Origin: Talinum fruticosum | Lineage: Eukaryota > Streptophyta > Magnoliopsida > Caryophyllales > Talinaceae | Assembly: GCA_021018815.1 (NCBI GenBank) | Contig: JAITYX010000017.1 | Coordinates: forward strand, 620,001 to 684,000 | Reading direction: 5' to 3' | Length of the DNA stretch: 64,000 nucleotides | Shown here: in pieces, positions 25,436-38,369 of the stretch | Layout: each line of letters starts with the position of its first letter | Numbering within the stretch: position 1 is the first letter of the stretch | Program-made: the position numbers and the translations under genes | The notes under the pieces: generated by a model | Seen by the model: only the letters and a program-made list of their open reading frames with translations | The model's database searches: none | Told to the model about the DNA's origin: nothing

Positions 25436-28170
25436 GGGTCAGAGGGAGAAGAGACAGAAGGAAACAGAGGAGCACCACCAAGGCTACAGCTATTCTCACT
25501 CCCAAGCCTGAGGTCACCAGAGCACCCGGGAAGTGGAGCCCTGACTCCACCCCTACAGACCCACGCCTCGGTGCCCTTCCGGTGGGAGGCCGAGCCCGGA
25601 AAGCCCAAGCCCTGCACTGACCTGGCCCTGCCCTCCAACCCCAGCACCAACCCAGCCAAGTCCCTAGACCTCCCCCTCGCCTCCTCAATGGGACTAAATT
25701 TACCAAAACGCCCTCCCCCACCACTGTCCTGGAGGGCCCTTACACCTCCCTAGGGAGGTCAATTCTGGAATCTTCCTCCTTCAGGTTCCTCAGGAGGAGA
25801 CAAGGGTCCTTCGATGGGGCACTTAGTCTTGGGGGAGCAGGGGTAGCAGCCCTGACAGAGGGCTCCTTGCCCCGGTGGGTCTTAGCAGCAGTGGCAGTTG
25901 TCGGAAAGAGAAGGGCTTCTTTGTGCCTTGGAGAAAGAGAGGGGGATCAGCCTCCGCCTCAGCCTCAGGTGCAGGAGTAAGAGTGAGGTTCACAGGGGCA
26001 GTTTCGTCAATTCAAGCTTCTCCGACGACGGCGCCGCCGAATGCGATGGTGGTGGTGGGCCAAGTGGGGAGGTGGCTGGGCCGAGGATGAGTAGGAAGAG
26101 GAGTCTTTTGCGCCTTTCATCACCCAAGTCTCAATTATGGGTAAGTTTTATCAGTTGAATTCAGTACAAAGCTCTAATCTTTTTTTCACCGATACCGTTA
26201 ATTATATTAGGATTTCATTTGTGTCTATTAGCATAGTTGATAAATTCTCAAACTTAACAAACAAGACTTTTAATCGAGACCTTTATTTTAGAAACGTATA
26301 TGCTTAGGTAACTAGTGTAATTCTATCATCTAGAAAAAAATGGTCAAACGTACTGTATACACTAGTAATTGTACTCCGTAACATATCATTAACTACGTAA
26401 TAAGACTGTCAACATCTGAATCAGTGACCCTGACAACAAGTGATTGTAGTTTTTGTCGTATGTCATACGAGCGACTTCAGAAAAAGAAAAGGAAAAAGAA
26501 AAAGGGGGAGAAGCAAGAGTGGAGTATTTGGTGATTTGGAATCCTAGGTTCCTGAATCCCATAGACGAGTAGTGTGCCAGTGACAGTTGCTACATAACTC
26601 AATAATTGAACAGGGAAAGCCCTAAGAAAAAGTGCCAAAAATGCCCCATATGGCCATATCTTGTCTATAATACATCAGTAGTTTTGGAACACCCTCACTA
26701 CTGTACTCTTCTCCCCTCCTTGAACAGCAATTTTGAAGAGTCAGAAATCCTAATTTGGAGAATTAATGCTGATGGCTATGTATGCATTAGTCATGGCCTA
26801 CTCTATCAATCACCCCAATTAGTTTCCTGATAAGAACTGACGACCCAAAAAGTCCTGAACTTGTGTTTGACTACCATGGGTCAATTATGTATAATAATGA
26901 TGGACTTATGAGTTGTATGAGTTTTATGCTATATATGTCACTTCCTAATCATCATTTTCTCCTACGAGAATCAATCTGTTTACAATTTAGGAGTAAAACC
27001 GGCACATCTGATCTGAACGTCACATACCCCTCCTACGAGAGTGAAGTTGCTACATTTATAACCTCATTTAGCAGGGACTCGTAAACCCGAGCTAGACATT
27101 AGCTTCCTAAGTGGTAGAGGTGGGGGATCTCATGGTAACCCGATAACGACGACCACAACAATAACAACTGAGAGAACTACTCAACCCATTTTTGGGGTTT
27201 TGCAAGATCTATGGTGTTGGGTATTTATTAGTAGTTTGGTGATGTGGAGCGATCAATCCTTGGAGCCTCATCTAGATTTTGGCACCATCGTACATCCACT
27301 AGCTTTTGTCTCGGCAATTCCCCAATTGACAAATCACGAGCAATCACCTAATTAACTTTAATGATTTATCATTAATTTTCCAGTTGTGAGTTAAATAGAT
27401 AGAGTGAAATTCATCTAATCATCTGCCAGGGCGAAGCTAGAGCCCTAGAGACTTGGTGGTTGAAGGGAAGGGGAATCATGAACTACATTAATTAGTTTGG
27501 GGGCCATAACACTGAAAATTAACTCTATTCCATACATTTCATAACACCGTATCATCAAAAAATAACGTGTGCACTAAAAGTCGAGAGGGACCGCTGCTCC
27601 ATTGCCCCACCAAAAGCTTTGTCCCTGAACTTTTATGGACTTGACGATACGACATAATTTGAGAGAGAAAAATTTAATTTTTATTGAGAAGTGAGACCAT
27701 TGAAATAGGGGTGGGTTTTTTTAAAAAAATGTCAGGTGTGTAGCTTGGGTCTATAGACCCAGATCCTTGATATAATTTCTAACCGAGCTATAGGATCTAT
27801 TGTTGATCGACCCGTAGTAGTTGGGAATGCTTAAGTTTATGTAATAAACATAACCTAATCCTAAATTCCTAATCTGTAAGCCTTATGGTTAGATTGGGTT
27901 CACTCGTGCATAAAGATCAGATGAGAACTTTGGAAACAATGAAAATATCCAAAACGGGGCAAATTGGAGGGACTAGATTTTGCTTGTTTTTATTAGGAGT
28001 ACAACATATAGAGGCAAAATATACTGATGGTGAAGTGAAGCTCAAGGACCACGATTTTTGAATGGTGGGTTTTGGTGTGTTGTTTTTGTTGACAGGCAAG
28101 TATCTATGGCGCCTTCAAGCAAATTATCCCAACAAAGAGAAGTGCGAAGTGGAAGAAAGATGCCTCGTGA
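25433..28170 (+). CDS. DUF688 family protein, two exons
   Basis: A plant protein of unknown function. Exon 1 is 25433-26140 (donor TTATGG|GTAAGT) and exon 2 is 28096-28170 (acceptor TTGACAG), giving about 261 aa. The family signature LTPPLQTHASVPFRWEAEPGKP is near residues 37-58, preceded by the LFSLPSL motif. After three corrections the rest follows the family pattern: LPPRLL, a TPSPTTVLEGPY motif, a basic RRRQGSF motif, a KEKGFF block and a conserved end W|ASIYGAFKQ split by the intron. As written, exon 1 changes frame three times, at the C-run 25672-25676, the C-run 25870-25873 and the G-run 25941-25945, each consistent with one missing base. The 1,955-bp intron is far longer than exon 2. 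The gene is probably intact in the organism. Basic patches and proline-rich N-terminus are seen; localisation is unknown. Confidence 0.82.
26141..28095 (+). other. intron of the DUF688 gene
   Basis: Bounded by GTAAGT and TTTGTTGACAG. No other coding or RNA gene recognised inside. Confidence 0.7.
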
Positions 28171-30353
28171 ATACTGAAATTTCAAGGCTCTGTTTTTTTC
28201 TTTTTTAAAATCTCCTGTCCCTCACACTGCATTAACAAGTCTCCATCACTTTGCCCGTAAAACGTCAGTTAGCTCTTACCCGCATTTATGCCTGCCCTCT
28301 CTCCCTTTCTCTGCTGAAAATGACCTGGATATTCAAAGCCGTAAACACTGGACATAAGATGTAGTATTTAGCAGTGTTTCCGGTTGTACGTACACAGACA
28401 ACTTTTTCTGGATATGATATGATATTCAAATGTATATTGTAAGATTTCATGGCTTACTTGTAACCAGATATGTTAATTCAACATTAAGAAAGACTAGTCT
28501 TCTACTAAATCGGCTACTCATCCCTCCCTTTCCTCAGGTTTTACAAACTGTAGTCCCCAACACTTCCCCCAAAAAAACCCTTGAAAAAGGGAACAAAAAG
28601 AGCTTAAGCTATAAATATCCTTCTTGAGGCCAAGAATGGGATGGCTCTCCCATATGGTCCCAATTCTGCATGTTCTTTTCGCAGCCAAGTGGTTTAAAAT
28701 CTATGCTAATAATAATAATAATAATAATAATGCAGCAAATGAAGTTTTCCTGACCTAGGGCACACGGTGCTTTCGGTGTCACAGAAACACTAGTGGAGAG
28801 GGTAGATGCAAGGTGTTGTCACTGAAAGGGGCCTAGTTCCTGAATTAAAACACAATTGTTTGTTCATTTTTATCTGCAGACAAGTCACACCACAGTGACA
28901 GTTGAACTCGACAATCTCATTCAAGGGTGTCAAAATTCAAAACTTGCAGCCAAAACTCAATTAGATTTTAATCTGACTCACGAATTTCCCTCGCTCAGTA
29001 GGAGTATGTCCGACCATTTGGCTCCATAAACCAAGAGTCTCTCCAGCAACCCATGTATTTTTATACAAGGCGGCATGTTGTACACACCAGACTGAAACCA
29101 AAGCCTTACACTGAATAGCGTTTTACACATTTTGCCTATCCGTATTAGGTCTCAAAGTCTGGAAATTTGCCCAGTGTTGACTCTGTAGCTACCTAGATTA
29201 AGTCATTTGTTTGGTGACCATGTCCATGCTAGACCCTATCTCATTGGTTTTGAGGGTCCTGGACATCTCAAGCATGCGCTAATAATGGTTCTTGATCCCA
29301 ATAGGTGACGTGATTTTAGAACAGTGCGTCCTAGAGTGGTAACTATCCACTTCCCAAAGTCACAGGGAGAACTACTGAAAATCAATGGGTCCACCTTTGC
29401 TGAGATTTGCAGGCCAATCTGGTTATGGGTCCAAAACCCAATAGGGTTAATAAAGGGCTATTACATTCTAACGCATTGCTGGTCCCATCCCCTGTAGTGA
29501 CTAGGAGCAACCTAATGATCTCCTGACTCCTCCATTCCTCCCAGTTGACATCCCCCAACCGGGTGCTTTTACCACTTAAGATCCCTGGAATACCTTACAA
29601 GTTACAGCCATATGTTAGCCTTTCTACCGTCATGGGCTTAACATGCTCCAAAACCGTGGGTTACAAGTTTCATTATACGTTGCACTAGCAATAGTGTAAG
29701 TCAACCTTTGATCTTTAGAACTATTGGAAGTCCACAGAATAACCCCTTTTGTTTTGAGATTCATCACCCTTAGTTTCAACATGCCTCACTAAGCAATATA
29801 AAGCCTCCTGCTGGCTTGGGCTTGGAGGCTTCCCAAGCCTAAATACAGTCTTCAGCTAATATGTACACCAAAGTATCCAAGTATAACGCACAAGAATAAA
29901 GAAGCCACTCATTCAACATATTACTTTAAGGCGGAAGTTCCATGAGTGAAAAGTTCATAGACATTTATCATTGTTGAGCGTCAAATCTTATAATTTACAA
30001 AGTAAGAACTGCAATTTCAAGACAAAGTTGGGCTATAAATCAGCAAAAATGATGCTCACACCACAAGGAAGTTCAAAAGGCACTGGGGAGATTTATTATA
30101 TGTAGGAAACTAACTTAGTATCTTACAAACCAATACACTATTGAATTTCAGGAGATACAAACAATAAATTCCAGTGGTCTAGTGGATACGTTTCATAAAT
30201 TGAGAATTCAATTACAAAGCATATTAAGCATTTTCATTGAAACCAAGAAGTAAAACACGAAATAAAGTCTTCCTAGCTCATAAAAGTTGGCTTATTTTTC
30301 CTCCTAGAAAATGTCTCGTATTGAAAGAACAGAACATGATGAGAAAAGAAGAA
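28171..30353. other. convergent intergenic region between two genes
   Basis: Lies between the 3' ends of the DUF688 gene (+) and the small membrane-protein gene (-). It is less AT-rich than the flanks elsewhere and holds a short (AAT)8 microsatellite near 28,708-28,731. I find no open frame with family resemblance. The 28,730-29,830 part could be untranslated or non-coding RNA, but nothing in the sequence proves it. Confidence 0.45.
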
Positions 30354-32056
30354 TCATGACTCACATTCATGATCATGCTTTTTACCAGTAACACCAGCAA
30401 CAACCTGTATTGAAGAAAGGCAAATCATTTTTCTTAATATCAGTACAAGCACAATTAGCCATATTGAATGGAGCTGAAAGAATCAATGTTGGCATTTTTG
30501 CAGCTGTAGATATGGAAAAAGATGCCTCATTAATGATTAAACATACAATAAACAGAACAAACAATACAATTTTGTGCGTCCATAACTTATAATGCAGGAT
30601 GCTTTGAGCAATCAATTGGCACTTACATCACTTAGTGCAGGAGGGGGAACTTGTTTAGACGATTGCATGGAATCCAACATAGGCCTCACAACTGCTGGAA
30701 GGAAAAGCCCTATAATATCATATGCAAAATAGTGAGAGATAGTCTTCCATGCTAACAATTTCACTTTGTTTTTGAATGTGACAAACACTTATGTATAGCA
30801 AAACAGGAATTGGACTCTTAGAAGAAGAAAAATCCTCATATAAATATCCACGCTCATGGCCTCTTTGATCATCACCGTTCAAAACCAACCAAAATGCTGC
30901 CAAAAGGAAAATGAAACTTGCAAAAAATATGGCTCAGCAATGTTCAAAAGTGTACATCGCCTAATCATTGAAGTGCATTAGAAATTCTCATACATTTTGA
31001 CAAAGGAATTTGGGAGTCGTCTTCCTGCTAGTGTAAAGTAATAATAAATGACAGGGAGAGAAAGAAAGGAAGAAATATGGTGGGCTATTTTTTTTTTCTA
31101 TGATAGCACTATTCTGAATGAATTTGTTACTACCTACACAACATGCGTTCAGTTTTGGCACTCGTCTATCACATAATCGCAGTGCTGATGAAGTTTTAGT
31201 ACATAAGTCATGCTGATATGCAGAATTCAACCCGCCCCCTGCCCCCCAAAAAAAAAACCTTACTTTTCATTGTAGCCTTTGTCTAATTTAGAAGCTGAAC
31301 ATCAATCTCAGCAACAGATGATTATGTGGCACTTCAAGCTCCAAAGTAAAGTGTGGACCATCTCACGAAGAAGAAACATGAAATTATAATTCTCCAAAAC
31401 AATTTGATTAAATCTCAACATGATTATGGGATGAGAAGTTCTCTATTTCTCTTCCAAACAGTTAGCTCCCAACTCCCACACCTCAAGAAAAGAAGATAAA
31501 CACTTTCTTGTAATGCTGTACCGGTAATAACAGCAGGATCAATTAAATTTCACTTTAGCAACAAATGGCAATAACTGTCTCAGCTGATTCCTCTTGAGTG
31601 ATGTGCCCAACAGCTAAACAATAATTCCACACTGAATAACTGAACTAAATAAGCAACCCCTAAATTAAACTGAACCCATCAAATTCTTCCGAAATCAAGC
31701 AAAATTTGCTCTTAATGAGGTACTTGGGGATTTTCCAGAACCAACAAGCTTCAGCAGTAGCCATACCAATCATAAGGTCAAAGTATCAAAATTACGAAAT
31801 TAGTTATCTTTGAGTACTTGTGTATCTAATTATGAGAACAGGTTGAATTCATCAGCTAAAAACCCAAATTCATAGAGAAATGAATCAATATAGAATAGCA
31901 TTCCATCAGCGATAAAAACCTAAATTGATCGACAGCTAGGGTTTGGTGGAGGAGATGAAGGAAAGGGGAAAAGTTACCAATGCCACCAATGAGGCACGAG
32001 GCAGCGACGATTGGCTCTTGCGCGATGAACATCCTGAGCTTCTCCATCACAGCCAT
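30354..32056 (-). CDS. small plant single-span membrane protein (70 aa)
   Basis: Exons on the minus strand: 31978-32056, 30627-30709, 30354-30404, all GT-AG and in phase, with no frameshift. The protein starts MAVMEKLRMFIAQEPIV and has one hydrophobic segment (about residues 16-38, AASCLIGGIGLFLPAVV), followed by RPMLDS, a polar linker with QVPPPALSD and a basic/His-rich tail (VTGKKHDHECES). I recognise this as a conserved small plant family with EP(I/V)VAASC and LPAVVRP motifs. I associate it loosely with mitochondrial inner-membrane or complex I-associated small subunits, but that is from memory and not shown here. The start ATG is the first in a CT-rich leader (32,060-32,080). Intron 1 is about 1.27 kb. 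Confidence 0.8.
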
Positions 32057-32922
32057 CTCTCTCTCTCTCTCTTCTCTCTGTGACGGGTCACTGCCTCGCT
32101 GCTGGTCCGAGTTTTTTAGCTTTCCTCTCTCCCTTTCGAGTTCTGGTCATTAGAACTCTCTCTTCTATCTTTCTCTATTAATTTTCTTTTTTTATTTGTA
32201 TACAAAAAAGGATGAAGTACATTAATCAAAGAGTCTTATACGATTTGGTGTAATTAAAGGGAAATACAATATAATTAAAAATTATTTTGAGGCATGAGCA
32301 TAATTTTTTATCATTAATTCTACTTATTTAATTTAATATATAAACAAATCAAGGCAACACAATCGGTAGTTTTTTTTTTTTTTATCCAAAATGGTAGAAA
32401 TTATCATGGAAATTTGTAAATCTTGTACTTCTCGGGTCGAAAATTTTGAAGAATATTAGTATTGAAAATAAAAAAATCAGAATATAATCAATTAACAATT
32501 AAATCTCAAAAGCCTTAAAAAATTTATAAAACTAGATATTCTTTCAAAAGCAGAGACAGCACCACTATGTCTTTCATCATGGTTCAGTACCTATTTTGAA
32601 ACCATCAATCAGAATGGCATTTCCTCAATGCCACACCCAGACTCCCAAGTGCCTAAATGAAAGTTACTTTTAACACCAGAAACTTCCCATAAGAGAACAT
32701 TTTTAGATCAACAGACAGAAAATTACAAAATGTTTACCATCTATATCCACATATTTACATCACATCACAACCTTTTGTACATGTAAAGTAACAGCCAGCC
32801 ACTGCCAAGAAAATCACCAAACAGCAAAAACCCTAAGTAGATCAAATTCCTTCATCTGACAACAAGAAATTTAATCTCACAGCTCCGAGTGTCCAATGAT
32901 CTTCAAAATGAGCCACAATAAA
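32057..32922. other. divergent/tail intergenic segment
   Basis: Promoter side of the 70-aa protein gene (CTCTCTCTC leader at 32,060-32,080) followed by AT-rich DNA that probably includes the 3' UTR of the next minus-strand gene. Nothing else recognised. Confidence 0.5.
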
Positions 32923-35537
32923 CTAGAAAGCAGGCAGCAACCACCCAACCGTCCACCCCAGAATCAAGCCGGCACCAACAAGAGTGAAGCCAACGGCAAA
33001 AGCAACTGCGTACTTACCAATGGCGGGTCCTTGTGGACCCCGCTTCCGTTGCTTACCTTTAGAGGGCTTATGCAAGGGCTTGTGCAGTTTTCTGGGTTTG
33101 TGCGGGACCCATGGAAGCAAATCAGGGAAGACTATCAGAGGCGATGAGTTGCTGTTGTTCTGTAGGAGAAGGTTCTCCAGTTGGAGCAGTTTGAGCCACT
33201 GCTTATAAGCAAAGAGCTGAGAAGCTTGCTTGAAAAAGAGCTTGAGAAGGTGTTCTTTCTCAGTGTAGGCTTGTTTTGCAGCCTTTTCAGCTTCCCTTGC
33301 ACGAGTTTGAGAATGGCAGAGAGCTTCCAGTAGCTTAGCCTTGCCGGGATCACTCGCAGAAAGCCTCCCTTTTTCAGGCACGTCATTGCCATACGTTCTG
33401 GACATTTTTAGAAACCCATCAGTAACTTGGATGTATACACATGTGGATGTGTGTACAAGATGTGAGAAGAAAGCAGTAACAATAATAATAATAACAAATA
33501 CAAGGCATAGTCCTAGTTAGCTACTTCAATTTCATGTGAAGATCTAGAAAGAGGGTGACATGAGAATGGCTGGAGAAGCGTGATACATTCCAATAACTGA
33601 CAAATTAGCCCCCATGTAAGTGATATATGTTACCGTTAGGGTCATTGTTCACACCATGAATGACCTTTTCTTTTCAGGTGTAAATCAACAAATCGCCTTA
33701 GTATATGGTTAAGCTAAGGAACAGGTAACAAAATCACATTAAGCAATAACTCACTGGTTTTAAAGGTTTATATGTTTTTGCAGTACAACATCAAGGTCAA
33801 GATTGGTAGGCTATAACCCCAAGAAAACTCAAGGCTCTTGCTCAAGGAGGAAGAGGTTAGCACAGCATATGACACTCTGTAACAGACACACAGCAAAGCA
33901 GGGGAGTGTCATTGAAAGTGTGAAGGACTGACTTCAGTTCACATCAACATTCACATTATGACCAGTCCCAGAGTTAGCCCACAAATATTTAGCAAATCTT
34001 ATGATGAGACAAAAGACTACAGGTATAGGCTATCAAGGAAATGGACATTGATAAGCGCAATTTTCCCCTTAAGAAACCCTATCTTTGTAATCATGAACTT
34101 TTTTTATGTTATACAAGATTTTGTACCAACTCAAAGTATTATATCTGACTCTCAGAAAACCAAATACGTGAATACAATATGACAGACATGCTTCAGATAA
34201 GCAAAAACTATCACAGCTCTTTTTTTTTTTTTCCTTTTCTTTTCTTGGGTGATTCAAGACTATCACAACTTGTAGGATATAACTGAGTCTGACCAACAAA
34301 TCCACATTCATGGCATCCTCCCCCAACTGAAGTACATAGAAGTTATTCTCCATCGAACATGTCATGAAACCATACTGGAAACCAACGTCAAAATAGAAAT
34401 TACATGACAAACAGATCCCAACCCCCTCCCCCAAACCCCGCGCCCGGGGAAAAGAAAAGTGCCTAGGTGGTCTCAGTATGAATGTGGATTTGACAAAATA
34501 AACAGACCGGACTTATGGTATTTTCTCTTTCCATCTTCGATGGAATACATGGAGGAAGGGGAGATTAAAAAGGAGCTCGAAGTCTGAACAGCAGAGTTGG
34601 GAGTTTAAGGAGTTACCTCAGTGGTTCAGTAGAAGCTGAATTCTCATTCAATAGTTGTCTCTCTTTTATTGAAGACCAATGTTTTCTGTGAGTGATACCA
34701 GATGATGGACTAGAGATAGCATCACCTTGAGCCTCCCAATCTGTAGATGACAAAAAAATCTCATCATAATCAACAGACTTAGCCTGTCTAAACGGCTCTT
34801 TCATAACGTGCATCTTTTGAGGTGGAGGAAGATCACAGTTCTCAATATGGTGCAACGATTTCTGAGCCACAAACGAGGCCAATTCTTCCCCATCTGTCAC
34901 ACGCCACCAAGGCACCTTCTCTTCCTCAATCCAAGAGGACTCTGCGCTAGAAGGAAATTTTCCGGTTGCTTTGGAAACCGAGCCTCCAACCATCTCCATT
35001 TCCATTAACTCATAATAGTCTGTCATGTTCTTGAGATCAATGAAATCTTGATCAACCTTACTATCAACAATAACCACATCTTCCAACTTTGAATCAGGCT
35101 GTTTCTTAACATCAAAATAGGACCCCAGGTCCTCATATTCAACACTAAGCACACTTTCCTCACTCATTGTAATAACTTCCCCAACTTGAGAATCTAAGTT
35201 CACAGCACCAGGTGGAGGGAGTTCTCCACATGAACAGTCTTTGGTTCAGACTGCTCGAAATTCAGACCTCTTTGATGACTGTAATTCGGTTGCGTTTGAA
35301 GCCACCACTTAGCATCGGGGGTAAATTAGAGTAGGCAGATCTTCTGTTGGAAGGCATAAAACCTAGAGCCGGACGGTCTGATCCATCAGCAAAATTGGCA
35401 AGTCCAGTGTCAACCTGTTTGGATTTTGAAGTTGAAGATTGGCAACAAGCTAACTTTGGAGCTCTTTTGGCATCTTCTTGGACAAAGTATCTGTTAGCTG
35501 CCCTTTGCCAAGCGGCTCTTGCTTCTGCTGCAGCCAT
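32923..35537 (-). CDS. plant protein of unknown function with WWLQ motif and C-terminal membrane anchor
   Basis: Coding exons on the minus strand: 34617-35537 (donor CTGAG|GTAACT) and 32923-33397 (acceptor TGTCCAG|AACG). The corrected product is 465 aa. Seen in it: N-terminus MAAAEARAAWQRAANRYFVQ, then DAKRAPKLACC, a WWLQTQPNY block near residue 78, a long acidic middle (with KVPWWRV), an alpha-helical, probably coiled-coil segment in exon 2 (SQTRAREAEKAAKQAYTEKE) and a C-terminal hydrophobic helix (about 438-462) ending the protein. This fits a tail-anchored plant protein whose function I do not know. Two missing bases break the frame as written: one in the G-run 35317-35321 (C-run in the transcript), one between about 35,200 and 35,245. 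With both restored, exon lengths total an exact multiple of three and the splice phase matches. A 5' UTR intron is likely (acceptor TTCTCCTGCAG just upstream of the ATG). Confidence 0.8.
33398..34616 (-). other. intron of the WWLQ-motif gene
   Basis: The 1.2-kb intron between the two coding exons. No other gene is recognised; the 121-codon minus-strand frame at 34,069-34,434 has no family resemblance. Confidence 0.65.
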
Positions 35538-36780
35538 CAGTCATCTTACTGCAGGAGAAGAAACCTAAATCAATACAATAACTGGTAAAATGAGTATTAT
35601 CTTAAAACTGATTTCAAAAGACCCTAAATCTTGAGCCATCTAATGATCAGTCATAGATTTGGATGACCAAAAACTCAGAGAACTCTGAAAATTAATCCTC
35701 ATCCTAGTGATGCTTTCAAGATGAGGACCTTCCATAAAAAAGGCTCAAGAGACTAGAAAAGCAAAGCAATAAGCATAAATTCAAAAACAATTTAGGCTAA
35801 AGTTTCATATGCAAGCAATGGCTTCATTTGTCTCTGACACTATGAACCAACAAATACAGATATGCAACTTAAATCAGAGACAAAACATTTACTCACTTGA
35901 CTTCACCCTGAATTATCACTATCAAATGGATAAACCAAGAAAGAACCTGAGACCTGCATATGAGGAGATCCCTCCAATCCAATCACAGCAAATTACTTAT
36001 AATTGTCATTTAATTGAAGTAATCTCTCACCAACCATGATTTGAGAGGACTCCAACAATTGCCCTTTGCTTTCATTGAGATATATAAATACTAATAAAAA
36101 GAAAATTTTCTTCAGATGACATAATTGATGTGTCATCCCTACCACCACATCACATCAAAAGGGGAAGCAAACAACACTGAGAACCAAAAGGCATCCTGAA
36201 TTCACACAAAAACTTGAGTTAAACTTGAAAATATGACTGTCACCTCAATTAAACATTCATATGTAGAGGCAAATAAGGGAAGAAATGAGTACATAATATG
36301 AAACACATATCAATACCTTGAATCAGTAACAGAATTCAGAAGATGAAACGCATAATTTCATGAAGGCAAAGATGGCTGGGGAAAAAACCAATACCCACAA
36401 GATGATATGGTGTTAAAACTAATACCCAAAAGCAATTAGCAGCCCATAAACAGTTAAGGAGGGAACTTGGGGAGAAAGATGGCGTGATCCAGCCACAGAG
36501 AGAGAGAGAGAGAGAGTATGAGCAGGAAATTCAATTGAGCAGAATTAATTAATTTATAATCTACATCTATATCTATAATTGAATACAACAGAAGTAAGAG
36601 GGAGACAAATTGGGAAAGTAGAGGGAGAATAATAGAAGAGGAAATCAATAGATAATTACATGGGATTAGAAGAGAAAGTGGGTAACGAACGTCCCAAGCT
36701 AGAATGTTCCCTCTCCCTCTCCCTCTCTCTCTCTCTCTTTCTCTCTCTAAGCGCAAGTGCGCTTTGATCTGCTGCTTTGT
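35538..36780 (-). promoter_or_regulatory. probable 5' UTR intron and leader of the WWLQ-motif gene
   Basis: A strong acceptor-like TTTCTTCTCCTGCAG ends 14 bp upstream of the ATG on the minus strand, suggesting a leader intron. CT/GA tracts at 36,497-36,516 and 36,711-36,748 probably lie near the transcription start. Exon 1 limits are not resolvable from sequence alone. Confidence 0.45.
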
Positions 36781-37922
36781 TTGCTATTTGTTCTTCGCTG
36801 CTGTTATTCCTTCCACCCTGATCTTTTGGTTTCGTTTCGTATGTGGATAATCTCTGTTGATTTTTCTTTTTAATTCATCGAGGACAGAATGCCCAAAACG
36901 ACAACGTTACAGTGAACAGTTAACGAAACAAGACGTATACAAAGTCCAACGGTGTCGTATAGGAGTGTAACTTAACTGGGGTGGGGCCCGGGATGCCAGC
37001 TTTGCTGTTTTGTCGCCAGAAGAAAATGAATAATAATATAAATAAATAAAAGCGAAAAATAAAAAGGGGGGAAAATATGGGAAATGAATAAAGTCGTATA
37101 AATGATTAGGGGGAAGGGGAGATAGGGTAAGGGTAGGGATGATTTTGTTGGTACGTGTGAGCCGGTGGGTGGACCCCTTTTCTCTCTTTAACACGTAGCA
37201 AAGCGCCAAACGCCAAGCCACCACTGTCCCCTCTCTCACTGCCACTACTTAACTTGAAATTAGACCCGTTAATTAGCTGGTTCGAACTCAACTAGATTAT
37301 ATTTTAGTTTAATTTGGGATTGATTTGAAACTCGTCCAATTTTTAAAGTTTAGATTCAAGGTCAATTTAGATAACTCTAGCTTAAGCTCAAATTTAAATA
37401 TAAATCTATTATAAACTAATCACTTCAAATATCAAGTTAAATATGAATCGATCATTTAAATCGGGTGACTTTCCTTAGTCTACTCATGTGATTTGAGTAA
37501 AAAAGGGGCTAAATTCTGGTACAACACACAATTGTATTGTAGTGCAGAGTAGCGTTCCATAATCCATATTTTTCACTTTTACTTGATCTTCACACCACTA
37601 TGAATCAGTCAATTTGATAAAGGAAACATTCAAATTCATGTAGCCCTGCCTAAGTATGTATGTTGCAGGGTCCTTTTGCTTTGCTTGTTTCTCGCAGCTT
37701 TATTATGGCGGATCACCCTCCACCATTTGATATTAGAATTCAAGTTCACGTTCTAAAACCCCCCAAATTTTGAATATTATAAGGTTTCGAAAAATCCTAA
37801 ATTTAGAAATCATGAAAAATCTATTATTATTCTATACAAAAAAAAATAGAGAAAGTTTAAAGATATATTTTACTTTATTCTAATATAATTCAAGTTGAAA
37901 ACATATTTCAAATTTGCATTAC
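36781..37922. other. intergenic DNA
   Basis: No supported gene. The G-rich 36,970-37,140 segment and repeated TTCGAACTC/ACTCGTCC words near 37,280-37,470 look like a decayed repeat. Antisense frames at 36,907-37,291 are artefacts. Confidence 0.45.
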
Positions 37923-37931
37923 TTATTCAAA

Positions 37932-38367
37932 GGTCCTATTCGGCAAAATGAAATTGTTTGAGTAGCGGATAAGCTGTTTGTGTAGGCGATAGTTGTTTTA
38001 GTAGCTGATAGTTGTTAGATTTTAGTCTGTTAGCGGATAAGCTGTTCAATTGAGCGGTTGAATAAATGTGTTCGGTAAATTTAGCGGTTGAGTTAGGCGA
38101 TTATTGTAAATTGACGTAAAAGGATATAAATAATTTATCAAATATAAATTAATGAAGAGATTTTTTGTCAAAAAAATATAAAACGCTACTTTCAAATGTG
38201 AAAAGCTAATATTCTTAACTTTTCGTAAACACTACTCGAAACGTTAAAAGTTACCGCAAACGCTAATTAAAGCACTACCTTATTGAACGCTAATATTTGG
38301 TTGATTAGTGTTTTGACTTGGTCAAAACGCTAAAAGTTACTCCAAACGTCTGTTGTCGAACAGGGCC
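37932..38367. mobile_element. MITE with GGYCCTRTTCGRC termini, PIF/Harbinger-like
   Basis: The left end GGTCCTATTCGGC (37,932) and the right end, inverted, GGCCCTGTTCGAC (to 38,367) are terminal inverted repeats. They are flanked by AAA on both sides (37,929-37,931 and 38,368-38,370), a 3-bp target duplication. The interior repeats TAGCGG/AGCGGTTG and AACGCTAA words and encodes nothing. GGCCCTGTT-type ends and a 3-bp duplication fit Tourist/PIF-Harbinger MITEs, although AAA is not the canonical TWA target. Confidence 0.65.
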
Positions 38368-38369
38368 AA

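Noticed and set aside
25257..25724. 155-codon minus-strand frame
   Set aside because: Antisense to the DUF688 exon and its (GA)n leader; no domain.
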